Shown here: positions 22,072 to 33,009 of the stretch, in pieces
Numbering within the stretch: position 1 is the stretch's first letter
Layout: every line of letters starts with the position of its first letter
DNA from: Cyrtodaria siliqua
Taxonomy: Eukaryota > Mollusca > Bivalvia > Adapedonta > Hiatellidae
Assembly (NCBI GenBank): GCA_037043455.1
Contig: JAWPHD010010332.1
Span: 1 to 64,000, forward strand
DNA length: 64,000 nucleotides
Direction of reading: 5' to 3'
Notes under the pieces: model-generated
The model's input: only the letters and a program-made list of their open reading frames with translations
What the model was told of the DNA's origin: nothing
Database searches by the model: none
Position numbers and translations under genes: made by a program

Positions 22072-23021
22072 ATCCGTCTGTACATGTTCATTAAGTGTAT
22101 AACTGAGGTTTCAGAAAAAAATTACATATATATAAGAAAAAAAGTTTAGCAAGTGTTTTAGATGAAATAATACATTACACAAGATATACTGACAGTTTGG
22201 GACTTTAGGGACACCTATGTTCATATATTCGTTACATCATTAAGATGTTCGACTGTTATTGATGTACGAGTAATAAAATGTTGTGTCTGTGGCTGTAGTT
22301 TCTTGATTTTACAACCAAAAATGTATTATTGCCAGGGTGCAACAAAAACTTGGTAAACTTTTTTCCGTCAGTATATTTAAGGGATTACTCTATACAAGTC
22401 TTTGTAAAACCTGTGACCCCTGGGGCAAGAACAAATATGACAACAGGATCACCATTTGAACACACTTGGTAGAGGACCATCAGCTTATACAATAGGTGAA
22501 AGCTCCGTGCCTTGTAGATTCAAGGGATAATACATTTTAAGTTTGTTCCTATACACGTCTATGCAAAACATGCAAATCTCTATATCAAAACGTTGGTCCC
22601 CTCAAGCATAGTCATTTTGTGACACCGGGACTTCACTGGAACAAACTTGATAGTTAGATTTTGGCGATCATAAACAACGAATGGCAACATTTATTCAGCT
22701 GTCCTTGAGAAGGAGATGTTTAAGGTTTCAACCTTTTATTGTAACGGCGGCCATCTTGGATGTCGTGTCGAATGATTTTAACAAACCTGAAAGCCATTAA
22801 CATCAGCATTGTACATGTGAAATGAAGTCAAACTCATTCAAGCTGTTTATCAGAAGAAGTCGTTTAAGCGAAAGGACGGACGGACAGAAGGCGGTCTCAA
22901 TATATTTTACAGCCAAGCTGCATTTTGCATGTTGAGGATTTTCAGTGTTAAACATATTGTGGCTTGGACAGGAGCTAATTAGAAAATCTGAAATAACTTG
23001 TTTCACTGATCTATAACTATT
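22072..23021. other. Spacer, no gene
   Basis: It contains phrases typical of mollusc low-copy repeats ('gtgacccctggggcaagaac', 'cggcggccatcttggatg') but no frame that I can name. Confidence 0.45.
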
Positions 23022-23180
23022 TTGCCACTGACAGTTTCTGTGCGGTAGCCCTATTTCAAACTGTATATGTTTGTGATGTCATATTCTGTGCCTTTATTCA
23101 TCCTTGAAATTGCTGTTTGTTTCTATGCGTGCTTTTCCTTGACTGTGGTCCTTGAATCCTTCATTTGTTCGACATGTATA
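23022..23180 (+). mobile_element. Diverged Penelope-like tail end
   Basis: 'ttgccactgacagtttctgt', 'gcggtagccctattt', 'tgtttgtttctatgcgtg' and 'tccttgaatcc' are the last blocks of the tail. Confidence 0.55.
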
Positions 23181-23329
23181 TCTACTTTCAAGTAATGGAT
23201 CAGTTGAATTTTATCTAAAACTTCAAAATAATCTTTTAATGCAACATGCGTCTGAAATAATAGATAGTCGCCCGAATGTCTATTAATATAACAAACTGAG
23301 TGCGATAGTCAATAAAAGTAGAAATAAAA

Positions 23330-23860
23330 TAATCGAACAGGAAATGTAGCATTCAGAGACGAAAGTCAACCATGAACACACACAGAAACAAAGAACAACT
23401 TTAAAGATGATTAAAAGGCAAGCTAAGACATCACAAACACAAAAGGCTTGACCATAGGGCTACTGCCTTGGAACGGTCAGTGGCAAAATAGGCCGCTGGG
23501 GATTGCACCAGGTTCTATAGTGCACCAAACCTCACTTTTGCCCTACTGTTATCATAATAAACAGGACAGTGTAAATAAAGATATCCCCGCCCGGTTATGC
23601 TCTCTAACAAACAAGGCAGCATCAATATGCAATATAAGTAAAACACATAAATGATAATGTAAATATAATATACAAAAACGTATAAAGCGAAACCGGTGAG
23701 TAATAAATGACGTGGCAGAAACCAGAGCAACAATAGACCAACCCCTTAACGGTACGACATGACAAGATTAAAACCAACATGTATATGTTACCTATGGGAA
23801 ATCGCATTTTTGTGATTGTTGACAATATGAACAAATCAGTTATGACATTGTACCCCGAAG
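23330..23860 (-). mobile_element. Penelope-like 3' tail
   Basis: 'ttgaccatagggctactgcc', 'ttggaacggtcagtggcaaa', 'ggttctatagtgcaccaaac', 'tatccccgcccggttatgct'. The shared sequence weakens beyond about 23,780. Confidence 0.7.
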
Positions 23861-24399
23861 AAAAAAATAAACTGCTTCAGTCTAGATAATATCTGATTTG
23901 TTCTTTTATAAACAATTTATATCTGGAGTCAGCCTCAGGCTTCGCCATTATCGATACTTTCAGAAACAACTATTGACTTTCATGTGCAGAATCAACATTC
24001 GTTATTATTGTAAGATTCCCCAGGAGATTTCTTATGACAATCAGCTCACATGAAATCATATTCGTAATTATGATAATTCAATTTTAATTTCACAGATTGA
24101 CCGGATGTTTGCGATGTAGAAAACATTGATCTATCATCAGGCATCTTGCAAGCTGTTATCGATGCTTTCAGAGACACATCTCGGTACAACTGATCTTGTA
24201 AATGCATATTAAATATTAACTTGTCCTCCGAGATTCCTATGATATGACAATGTCGTGATTGATGTTTTCGTCTGATGATTAGGCTTTGTTTTCATTTTTC
24301 TCAGTCAGTATCAAGTACAAGTCTAGCTTCCTGGAGCATTGTCAACTTTTAAATTAATGATGTATGAGAATGGAGTTCGTAATACTGGATGATAATAAC
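23861..24399. other. Spacer, no gene
   Basis: Nothing recognised. Confidence 0.45.
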
Positions 24400-24680
24400 A
24401 TTTATTTATTTACACTGTCCTGTTTTAATGGGATGTCAGTAGGGTAAGTGTGAATTTTGGTGCACCCTAGAACCGGTTTAAATCCCCAATGGCCTACTTT
24501 GCTAATGACCGTTCCAAGGCGGTTGCCCTATTGTCAACCCTTTTGTGTTGGTGATGTCGTTTGCATTTATTGTTACTTTTGCGTTCTTGTTTGTCTGTTT
24601 GCGTGTTTGTTTCTGTGTTAAGTGGTTGACTGTCCTCCTTGAATGCTACTTTCCCTGTCCGATCTTTTTATATTTCTTCG
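24400..24680 (+). mobile_element. Penelope-like 3' tail
   Basis: 'tacactgtcctgttttaatg', 'ggtgcaccctagaacc', 'accgttccaaggcggttgcc', 'tgaatgctactttccctgtc'. It is followed 60 bases later by an oppositely oriented copy, giving a tail-to-tail pair. Confidence 0.7.
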
Positions 24681-24739
24681 TATTGCGATTTGTACATTTT
24701 TCAAACCATTCACTTAGTATAAGCAATCTTATTAAAATA

Positions 24740-24910
24740 AGTATAAAAGTCGAACAGGAAATGCAGCTTTCACAGAATACAGCAAACCCCAAAACACGCA
24801 AAACGGCAAACATGAATGGCAATGTTAAAAAGGAAAAAAAGGGTTGACAATGGGACTACCGCGTTAGAACGGTGAGTGTCAAAAAAGGCCGCTGTTGTTT
24901 AAACCAGGTT
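24740..24910 (-). mobile_element. Penelope-like tail fragment
   Basis: 'cgaacaggaaatgcagcttt', 'ggttgacaatgggactaccg' and 'ggccgctgttgtttaaacca'. It closely resembles the 2.7-kb copy. Confidence 0.6.
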
Positions 24911-25134
24911 AAAACTTTTTTAACTAAACAAAATAAGGGATTTTCGTTCTTGTGTATCGTTTTTTAGGATGCAGTTTGTATACGTTATATGAAAGTGTTG
25001 TGTTAGATAATTCTCGTCGGCACGGACATCGTTTAAATTGTTCAACTAGTATCGGCTTTGCCTGTTATGGCGATTACATAAATTGACTGCAAAAGTAGGT
25101 ATAGAATTCGAACAGAAAAAATGCATCTCTCGAA

Positions 25135-25590
25135 AATGAGGGACGGTGACGTTTGATGTTTGTCTGCAATCTTCTCTTGTCATGCCCTCAATGGTTTATT
25201 CTCTTGTTGCTCTGGCTTCTGCCAAGTCATTGATTACCTTATTTGTGGCTTTCTAGGCTATCGGTTTTTTTTTGTATTTATATATACACGAGCATCTTTG
25301 TATTTTACTTCTATTGCCTATTCTATTAATGCTGTCTTCTTGGTTTAAGAATAGTTCATGGTGGGATTTCTTTATCTACACTGTCCCGTTTTATTGGAAT
25401 GACAGTGGGTAAATGTAAGGTTTGGTGCACCATAGAACCTGGTTAGTCGGTAGCCTGTTGACAACCCTGTTTGTGGCATCTTATGCCTTTACCTTGTCAT
25501 TAATGTTTGCCGTTTTGCGTAGATTTTGGTTTACAGTGTTCTATGAAATCTGCATTCATTTCCTGTTCGACTTTTACACTTATTTTATAT
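25135..25590 (+). mobile_element. Penelope-like 3' tail
   Basis: It begins 'gggacggtgacgtttgatgt' and contains 'ctctggcttctgccaagtc', 'tttggtgcaccatagaacc' and 'catttcctgttcgactttt'. The centre near 25,450 has a small deletion relative to other copies. Confidence 0.7.
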
Positions 25591-25719
25591 TGTATGAGAT
25601 CAAAACCTGATGTATAGGACTTGAAATGCATCAAAACCACGGGCGTTCGGCCCTCCGTGTCAATGATCTTCAAGTCCCGCCCGACAGGTATTGATCTGTA
25701 TAATATAAACCCGATACAA

Positions 25720-25912
25720 ATATTTTATTTCTTAAATAAATATCTTTATTTTTGGAAAATGTCAGTTGACACGAAATTACAAAAATTGCAGTAAAGTGCA
25801 TGCTTTGACAACCATTATATTTTATGCATGCCCTTGCAAATAACCCGTCTAATCAAACATAACGATAACCGAATCTGAATCGCGCCGTATACAAAACGTA
25901 TTTTAGCGACAC
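25720..25912. repeat. Repeat shared with 27,318-27,445
   Basis: 'tttatttcttaaataaatat' to 'aataacccgtctaatcaaac' and 'ataacgataaccgaa.ctgaatcgcgccg' recur in the same orientation 1.5 kb downstream, shorter by a deletion. Confidence 0.65.
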
Positions 25913-25939
25913 TCTCTCACCTACACATACCCGAGACTA

Positions 25940-26345
25940 GGAATCAAACTCGGGTTATATTGATACGAAGCTAGTCACTATTGACAGCGCTTCCCGGACC
26001 CTCTAGAGTTACGAAACTAACTGCTTATACCAAATCATAATAGGGTTGCCAATAAATGACTAAAATAATACTCCATCAGGGCTACCGTTTTCATAAACTT
26101 CGAAATATATTTGAAAGATTATGATATACTACGACTGATCTGCTTTTGAAATATAAAAGTAATTTAAAAACTAATCTGCGACAAGTTCTATCACAACTTG
26201 ACTCCTATGATGACATGATTTACAAACTTCTTAAGATCATTGGTCATGACGAATTACACATACATGTTGTCTTAGCATTGTTTAAAGGTTTATTAAAAGA
26301 GCTTATGAGCCTGTCAGTTTGCAAGGCACTGTCAGTTTAATGGTC
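25940..26345 (+). mobile_element. Penelope-like fragment within a longer repeat (partner at 53.6 kb)
   Basis: From 'gactaggaatcaaactcggg' and 'tgacagcgcttcccggacc' through 'actccatcagggctaccgtt' this region matches 53,620-54,000. The second half is a decayed Penelope-like C-terminal region: KYKSNLKTNLRQVLSQLDSY, then DDMIYKLLKIIGHDELH (26,146-26,340). It corresponds to the block following QGYRYHKL in better copies. Because the flank before the Penelope part is shared too, the whole segment was copied as one unit. Confidence 0.6.
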
Positions 26346-27039
26346 GACTCATTTGTAGTTCGTCAATATGACGTAGACTCGCCATGTAAGCAGTGAAATA
26401 AAGTTGTACAGAGTTGTTTTCAATTTCTAGAAAGTACATTTTGATGTGTTCCTAAGATTAAACTGGTTCTTTTTCAGATCACTGATTATGGTTTTATAAA
26501 ATCTACTTATCATTTTACACTCTCAGTGATAGTCAATATGCCGTGAATATCTTAGTTCCAGCTTTTGACATTTGCCTTACGACTGTTACCAAACTCTTGT
26601 ATGAAAACAAACTTTAACGTCGTGCTTGCATGATATGGCTTTATCAACGAATAGAGATATACATGCAGTTCCACAATAAAACGATGAAACAGAACAAACC
26701 TGAAAACAACCTGAAATTCGAAATAATAGAGTGGCCTTCGTTGCATCAAATAAATACTGAGTTGAAGGTACACAAACAGTCAATTTAGCATTTTCATATT
26801 TCAAAAATTCCACTCTATTATATTCTGTTTTGTTATACAGGGTATATTCAATTTAACTGATAGTTAATCAGTGTACGAAATGAATTATTGTTTTAATACT
26901 AGTTAAGTAATCAATCAACGTACACCAGTATTGTCTTAATTTACCACCAGTTTTTTAATATAGCAATACTAGATTTGCCACATATAAATATCACACGTAT
27001 ATGGTTATCATATGGTACCTATTATCTGATACTTCTATC
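26346..27039. other. Spacer, no gene
   Basis: Two overlapping reverse-strand frames near 26,550-26,813 are not recognisable. Confidence 0.4.
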
Positions 27040-27140
27040 TTCTTTCCAAATATAAAAGTAATTTAAGAACACTTCTGTGACAAGGACTATCACAACCTGA
27101 TTTCTTCGGTGACGTGATTTACAAACTTCGTAAGATAAGT
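27040..27140 (+). mobile_element. Penelope-like coding fragment
   Basis: 'ctttccaaatataaaagtaa' and 'gacaaggactatcacaacct' followed by 'ggtgacgtgatttacaaact' match the SKYKSNLRTLL...GLSQPD..GDVIYKL block at 6.4 kb. About 100 bases remain. Confidence 0.6.
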
Positions 27141-27317
27141 TATAGAAGCCGCTTCCATTATGTTGTGTATGAAATCTGACTTTATGATGAAACTACAAGA
27201 GTAACTAGATAACAAAATCACGTCAGTTGAAAATGCAGAGTATGTGATATTTACTGGATAGACGATACAAAGATCGTCATATCTTGGCACACTACCAGCT
27301 TTTGACATTTGCATGTT

Positions 27318-27445
27318 TTATTTCTTAAATAAATATCCTTAAAAGTAGTATAGTGCATGCTTTGACAAACACCATGTTTCATGCACGTCCTTGCAAATAA
27401 CCCGTCTAATCAAACATAACGATAACCGAAACTGAATCGCGCCGC
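27318..27445. repeat. Repeat shared with 25,720-25,912
   Basis: Same-orientation partner with a deletion between 'aaataaatatc' and 'gtgcatgctttgaca'. Confidence 0.6.
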
Positions 27446-28129
27446 ATACTAAGCCTATTTGTTTTTCATGAAAGGATCACTGCTCTATGGTAGCGATGCC
27501 GAAACGGAGGGGCCAATTACGAATATGCTTAATTATTGTATTTAACCAAATAAAAGCACTTAATAAGGTTTGTTTTCGTAATTTTAGTATAACAATATTT
27601 TGCTTTATAAATAAAAAGCTTCTTGAATAAACAGAGTAGATGTTAAAAAATCACAAATCGTGCGTAATGGGAAAAAGCCTCCAGGTAACCGCCTGACTTA
27701 ACCACAACTCGAACCCAGGGTCTCTACATTACTGTTAACCACACCTCGAATCCAGGGCCTCTACAGTACTTTAGAGTGCTTTAATTGCCCGAGGGCTTTT
27801 CTAAGTAGCCCGCGGGCCATGCAATGTGTGTGCCATTATCGACAAAAGGCAAACCACGGCCGTAAATTTACCTTTTTATTAAATACCTTACTATAAATGA
27901 AGAAAAATAACAAGAACATAGCGTTAAGAGTACAGTAGATCTAGTGAAGTCTAAAGATGCAAACATTTCTTTGGCAAATAAAGGAATTCTTGTTAATTAA
28001 TAAATTACTGTAAACCATTTTTTTGCAGTGTCTTTTTTTGTACACGTCTATATGTCACAATAATGATTTATTTCGAAATCAATATTTCATGGGCAGTGAA
28101 CATTGCAGTTGAAATTTCAAATCTATAGC

Positions 28130-28981
28130 TCGCAACTAGTACGTTCTGTTTTCAAGAAGTAGTCGCTACAAGCTTATTTTTTTAAAAAATCCATTTTTAG
28201 CCTTGAAGTCCATCTTGAATTCAAGCCGTCCTGAATATTGCTAGGATCAATAAGACATCAAGAGCAACATTCCTGTGAAGTTTCATAAAAATGCGTCAAG
28301 CTGTTCCAGAGGAGTAGTCGCTACACATTTGTACTATTCAAACTTTACATAAACAACACCGGCGGCCATGATTAATGTCGAATCAAAATATTTTTTGACA
28401 AGGATCAACATCATGTTGATCATTTTAGAAAAAGTCGCATATCAATATTTCAAGAAGTAGTCGCTGTTTTTTCAAATCTATTTTTAGCCGTGGCGGCCAT
28501 CGTGAATTTCTGGCCGAATGAAATTTTGCTAGAATCAACGATACACCAAGAGCAACATTCCTGAGAAGTTTCATGAAAATCCGTCGAGAGGTTATAGAGG
28601 AGTGGTCGCTGCAAAGATGGCAACTGACGGTCATGCTTAATGGCGAATCAAATAATTTTGACAAGGATCAACATCATGTCATGCTGATTATTTTATTTTA
28701 GTCCCATATCAATATCTCTTATAGTTTTCAAAAAGTAGTCGCTACAATTATTATTTAAACATTGTTTAGCTTAGCAGTACAGGCCATCTTGAAATCAGGC
28801 CGACCTGACATTTGGCTACGATCAACTAGACTTCAAGAGCGACATTCCTTTGAAGTTTCGTGAATATCCGAGAAGTAGTTTCAGAGGAGTAGTCGCTACG
28901 AAAAAAAGTTTACATATGGACGGACGAGGGACGCCGCACCACGGCATAAGCTCTGCTGATCTTTGATCAGTAGAGCTAAAA
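28130..28981 (+). repeat. Tandem 'core' repeat array with terminal hairpin (Helitron-like, non-autonomous)
   Basis: About three units of 250-290 bases carry 'aagtagtcgctac', 'caagagcaacattcct' and 'gaagtttcatgaaaat'-type blocks (AGTAGTCGCTAC-like sites at about 28,158, 28,308, 28,455, 28,730 and 28,887). The array ends with 'ggacgccgcaccacggcata' and a hairpin (stem agctctgctgatc / gatcagtagagct, 28,949-28,977), then CTAA at 28,976-28,979. Mollusc elements of this shape have been linked to non-autonomous Helitrons. The hairpin overlaps the CTRR here, which is atypical, so the class is uncertain. Confidence 0.55.
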
Positions 28982-28984
28982 ATC

Positions 28985-29817
28985 AAGATTACCTTGTGTC
29001 TCTTTAACATATGAACACTTGAATAAAATATATTACTAGAGCCTCAAATCAATATTATGAAAATTAAATTAAAAATTCACCGAAAGTAATAAACGTTGCT
29101 GGAAAGTATATTTTTTAATGTGGTTTAAATGATACTTGACTGGCTTTTATCATGCCCAAATTTAAGTCTCACCTGATATTATAAGTTTATAAATTGCTGG
29201 CAGACAAAATAGTGCAGGATAAGTCATAAACCAAGAATTACATAAACCACTTTTTTTAGAGAACCACAAAATCTTTAATCCAATCAATTCAAAAAGGAAT
29301 TGTGACACCATGGCTTTTTATTGGGGGTTATTAAATAAATAACATCTCAGCAATCAAATATTGACAAGATACATATATCCAACAGGATGTATCATCTCCT
29401 GTCAAATCGTATAATCCCTAATAAACGCCCCCACCCCAATTTTTTTCTTCAGAAATAATGTTTTTAAAATGTTACCGAAAGACGCAAGTTAATCTGTTTC
29501 ATTCACAATTGAACACACTAAATCACTAGCAAATTTAAAATCTGATGCACTGATTGACTGATTGACATGCAGACTTTGGTTTTCTTGATAAAGAAAATCA
29601 TTAAAAAATGTCTGATTTAAAAGTCAAATTATGTATTTTTGGTCTCAAATAAATACCCCCATTTCAAAAGTGTTACGCTCCCGGGGGCATTTATTAGGGA
29701 TTATATGGTATGTCCCTTTTTTTTCTCAAAAAAATGAAGTTTGCAATTTGTGTTCCTTAATCTAACAGGTTTTAAGATAACCAACATTTTGCTTTAAATT
29801 GTTCAAATACGATGGAT
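28985..29817. other. Spacer, no gene
   Basis: A short inverted phrase, 'gtataatccctaataa' and 'ttattagggattatat', flanks 29,409-29,705. It could mark the ends of a small element. No frame is recognised. Confidence 0.4.
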
Positions 29818-30012
29818 GTAGAAAAATTGAATTGAATTGAATTGGATTTGATAGCGGCACCAACAGCTAAGGTCATATGACGACTTTCCAGCTTCCATTG
29901 GTGGAGGAAGACACCAGGTGATCTTCCGGGCAATTTTCGTGCACGGGATTGCACTTGGGTAGAACAACCGACATTCCGCAGGCCAGCTGGATAGCTTCCT
30001 CACAGATGTAGA
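29818..30012 (-). mobile_element. tRNA-derived SINE body and tail
   Basis: The reverse strand shows the body 'gaggaagctatccagctggc', 'tctacccaagtgcaatcc', 'ttcctccaccaatgg' and 'gtcatatgacctta', ending in (CAATT)n at 29,823-29,844. The tRNA head is missing from this copy. A related tail ('gaattgaattgg') occurs at 39,970 within the Polinton. Confidence 0.6.
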
Positions 30013-30214
30013 GTAAACTTAAAATATGGGATAGAGGTTTTAAACGAAGAGGCCATGGGAGCCTGTATCGCTCTACTGATTTTAAGCTGTATAAAATTCA
30101 ACATGTTTTTTAAAATATCTATACATTTTATCTCATTGATATTGATATTTTTGTTTGTTTTTATGGTATTTTACGTCATTTTCAACACATGTATGTTGAT
30201 ATATGACGGTCGAT

Positions 30215-30402
30215 TTTTTGTGGAGGAAGCAGACAACCCATTTTTCCTGGGTAGAACTAGTACTGTACACCTCCCCGCTATCCTTAATAATCGATACTTC
30301 CTCACTTACAAGTCGACCTCCTAGTTGGATTCGAACCCGCAGCGGTGAAAGGCGAAGGTTTTCAACACAACGTCGCTAACCATTCGGCCACGGAGACGCT
30401 AT
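30215..30402 (-). mobile_element. tRNA-derived SINE with head
   Basis: The reverse strand begins 'agcgtctccgtggccgaatg' (A-box, Ser/Leu-like) and has 'gctgcgggttcgaatccaac' (B-box). It then continues with 'gaggaagtatcgatt' and 'tctacccaggaaaaatggg', the same body as the adjacent 29.8-kb copy. It is a SINE rather than a tRNA gene because the sequence continues past the B-box without a 3' acceptor strand. Confidence 0.65.
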
Positions 30403-30921
30403 TGATATTGATAAATATCGCCTTGACAATTTGGTGAAAATCGAATGAAAAACGCAGTTTCCATATAAAAATCTATTAACTCTTTGTACACAAACGTTGA
30501 ACTCCCGTGTCAGGGACATTTTTGCCTACAATGAGACAAAAACAAATACTTGAAAGTTTAGTACCTGGCGATCAATTGTCAAAATCTATTCGGGACATTA
30601 GTCAAGATATATTTCATTTATTTTCCCTTACGTATAGAATTTGTTAAAATTCGGTACATAGTTATAACTGACTATTATTAACATAGTTCAACATTAAAAA
30701 TAGTGTTTTTTGAGATATCTTACTGTTTAAGCATATTACACTTTTTCCATTTTCTGGCAAGTTTGAATTGCCTACTATTTCTGAACATGCAAAAAACACG
30801 AAATGCAATCACAACAGAACAAACACACAACTTAGTGGTAATATACAGATATATGTCTTTTACTGCCTTAGACAGCCTTGAGAAAAGATGACAGAATTTG
30901 AGGGGAAAAGACGGAAATAAA

Positions 30922-31078
30922 AGTAGTATAGATACTGGGGGTACCAGGACAGTTTCCTCCCTCGCGACAAACAGTCAGCAGTTATCAGTTGTCTCCAGTT
31001 ACCCTGGCCCCCCTCGCAACTATACAAACTGCTCGATTGCCCTTCGCTTAAGTAGAACTTTACTAAAAAAAACGGTAT
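30922..31078 (+). repeat. Polinton left terminal inverted repeat
   Basis: About 157 bases matching the reverse complement of 45,120-45,276 with scattered differences (roughly 90% by eye). The first 31 bases are identical. The similarity fades at 'ctttactaaaaa'. Confidence 0.9.
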
Positions 31079-31137
31079 CTATTAATTTAGTATGATCTCC
31101 TTTTTGTAAATAACTTACTATGCATAATTTTGAGTTC

Positions 31138-32076
31138 TTATTTAATATTTTTAATATCCTTAAATGGGATCCAACTACTGAAATCTTTATTGTAACCCTT
31201 CCATTTAATCAATGCTTCTTTCTTTTTGTAATCACGCCGTATTACTTTTTCAATCCTGAATATGTCTTGCTTTGCTTTTATTATTTCTAATTCATAAACG
31301 CTTCCATCAATGTTTTGGTTGTTTAAATCTTTTATTTTGTATGTCACAGGATTTGTATATTGAATTTCATCAACAACAAATATTTCTTCAGTCCAATTTT
31401 GAGTATAGCCTTTCTCAAACGTTCTTTTATATTTGCTGATTCTAACATTATCCCCTATTTTAAACTTTGGCTTAATTTGATTACTTTTCTTTTTTCCATA
31501 CAAGTTGAATCACACCATTCCTTTATTATTTTTATCACTTGCTTCAGTCGGTGTCATTTTAATACTCCGATGTTTTGTGCTATTATACTTATCAACAATT
31601 TATTGTAACACTTTTAAATATGTGTTTGTATTGTTTGCTGTGAAATAGTTCAACATCCTCATTTTTAATGTTCTGATAAATCGTACAATTACTACAGCTT
31701 TTCCAAAATTAAACGTGTGATAAATTTCGAAATTATTATCAACAAGGAACTGCTTGAATATTTTATTGTAAAATTCTACTCCCTGGTCAACCCACAGCAA
31801 TTTGCATTGTCTTCCCAAACTTATGATTTTTTGGAACGCTTTGGTAATTTCTGAACCAGTTTTATTTGGAACCGGCACAACCCAAGCATATTTACTAAAC
31901 ACATGAATAACAGTAAGCAAATATTTAGTACCTTTATTATACTTTGAAAACGATTGCATATCAACCAAGTCAGCAGACCATATTTTATCAATTTCATTAA
32001 CAATCACACGGCGTTGAGTGAACTTTCTTCGTATAGGCTTATGAAGTTCATATGCTAACGTGTCAGTCCATTTCAA
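31138..32076 (-). pseudogene. INT: Polinton integrase (rve core plus chromodomain)
   Basis: Integrases of this group cut and join the element ends into host DNA. The N-terminal piece (31,600-32,076, 158 residues) has RVIVNEIDKIWSADLVDMQS with the first catalytic Asp at residue 36, and LLWVDQGVEFYN with the second at residue 97. At the place of the catalytic Glu ('VIERF' in the family) it reads VIVRF, so that residue is lost. An in-frame stop (near 31,525) and lost sequence separate it from the C-terminal piece (31,138-31,503): VGDNVRI-type SH3-like region KPKFKIGDNVRISKYKRTF, then the chromodomain FRIEKVIRRDYKKKEALIKW with GYNKDFSSWIPF. It is the outermost gene, transcribed towards the left end. 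Resemblance to the C. elegans transposon-derived protein F54H12.3 type is from memory. It cannot be active as it stands. Confidence 0.85.
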
Positions 32077-32082
32077 CGCCTT

Positions 32083-32338
32083 TTCTTGTTTTTTGATGCT
32101 CCAAGACCAAGTTTATATTTTGTACTAATAACCGGCTTAACAATTAAATTCTTAGCGATTTTTTCCCCAAGTGATTAAGACTTACTTTTTTTTAAACCGG
32201 TTATCATGCTTTTATCACACATTGATTTATTACTAGGATTTTTGTCATAACAATAATCATGCTCTTTGCAAACAGCATCTAACTCATTTGCCGGTTCTCC
32301 GCTATCAAGTGGGTTTCCCGGACCGCATTATTTATAAC
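32083..32338 (-). pseudogene. Phospholipase A2-like domain protein of the Polinton
   Basis: The reverse-strand frame 32,175-32,327 reads GPGNPLDSGEPANELDAVCK followed by EHDYCYDKNPSNKSMCDKSM. The order of a glycine-rich calcium loop (GPGNPL), then D..C..HDYCY with the His-Asp pair, is that of the PLA2-like domain found in parvovirus capsids and in some adintoviruses, where it is thought to help particles cross membranes. The frame ends in a stop at 32,175. In another frame the tail ISTKYKLGLGASKNKKRR, basic at its end, runs up to the integrase start, so a frameshift is likely. A stop also precedes the GPG block. It lies between integrase and zinc-ribbon genes. The domain call rests on motif order only. 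Confidence 0.7.
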
Positions 32339-32347
32339 CAGGAATTA

Positions 32348-32545
32348 TTAACCCTTTTTAGGTAATAAAGGAAGTAATACTTTATGAATATCAATATTTC
32401 CACCTTGTGTACTTTTAACAAACTGTGTTTTGGTAATACCACAAGACGCACATCTTGCTTTTAACATTCTTCTACCATTTTTTGATAAAGCATACTGAGG
32501 ATTAACATTTTCAGTAACCACCTTTTCTTTAAAACAGTAACTCAT
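32348..32545 (-). CDS. Small zinc-ribbon protein (DUF5679-like)
   Basis: The 65-residue protein starts MSYCFKEKVVTENVNPQY, continues LSKNGRRMLKARCASCG and ends in a hydrophobic, lysine-capped tail. Small proteins with 'YC.KCR..T.....' and '.KNGR.M....C..CG' are common in Polintons, large DNA viruses and phages (DUF5679). Here the second Cys of the first CX2C pair is replaced by Glu (CFKE), while the second pair CASC is intact, so zinc binding is probably impaired. The frame itself is open. The start codon is preceded directly by the AT-rich motif ATATTATAT seen at other start codons of this element. Its role is unknown. Confidence 0.65.
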   Translation of the reverse strand: MSYCFKEKVVTENVNPQYALSKNGRRMLKARCASCGITKTQFVKSTQGGNIDIHKVLLPLLPKKG

Positions 32546-32556
32546 ATATAATATGA
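32546..32556 (-). promoter_or_regulatory. Start-proximal motif, zinc-ribbon gene
   Basis: 'catattatat' directly precedes ATGAG. It belongs to the series of AT-rich motifs abutting start codons in this element. Confidence 0.5.
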
Positions 32557-32584
32557 TTAGACTAAACTTTGTTTACAAAATATG

Positions 32585-33003
32585 ATTTTATGATGTTTTC
32601 ATTTTCTGCTGGTTTGTAAGGTTTTAATAATTTGTAAAGAATATCATACGTACTATTTCCTTCTTATAATTTTTTAATGAAGAATGAACAGAAATATCCG
32701 CACAAGACACTTGTTTTATCTTGATACTGAATAGTGTAGATATGTAAGTTAAAACTTCTTTTGGTCGGCTTAGATCAAACGGATCGAAATAATAATTATC
32801 ATAGTAACAAGTCCAGTGTGTACCAGGTCCAGTATGGCCATCAAGATTAATAATACCGCATTATTGTTTATTTTGTTTTGTCGGTAATTTGTTTTTGCTA
32901 TGGACCCCACTGAATTCTTTATACCTAACTGCTTGACCCATTTCATTATATCTAAGTTAGAGATAGGCTCGTTTTTGCAAATTAACTTTTTTTTACGAAT
33001 GGG
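32585..33003 (-). pseudogene. PRO: Adenain-like cysteine protease
   Basis: This class of protease matures virion proteins in adenoviruses and Polintons. On the reverse strand, in order: ISNLDIMKWVKQLGIKNSVG; after a frameshift NLDGHTGPGTHWTCYYDNYY (catalytic His in GTHW, complement of 32,812-32,823) and FDPFD (acidic member of the triad); after a second frameshift SVLCGYFCSFFIKKL with the catalytic Cys in CGYFC (complement of 32,687-32,710). A stop and YDILYKLLKPYKP follow. All three catalytic positions are still recognisable, but the frame is broken at least three times. It lies between the zinc-ribbon gene and the GxG virion protein. No single long ORF marks it, so an ORF caller would miss it. 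Confidence 0.8.
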
Positions 33004-33009
33004 ATACTT

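Noticed and set aside
30330..30402. Functional tRNA (Ser/Leu-like) on the reverse strand
   Set aside because: Good A- and B-boxes, but the sequence runs on into a SINE body and no acceptor stem can be formed.
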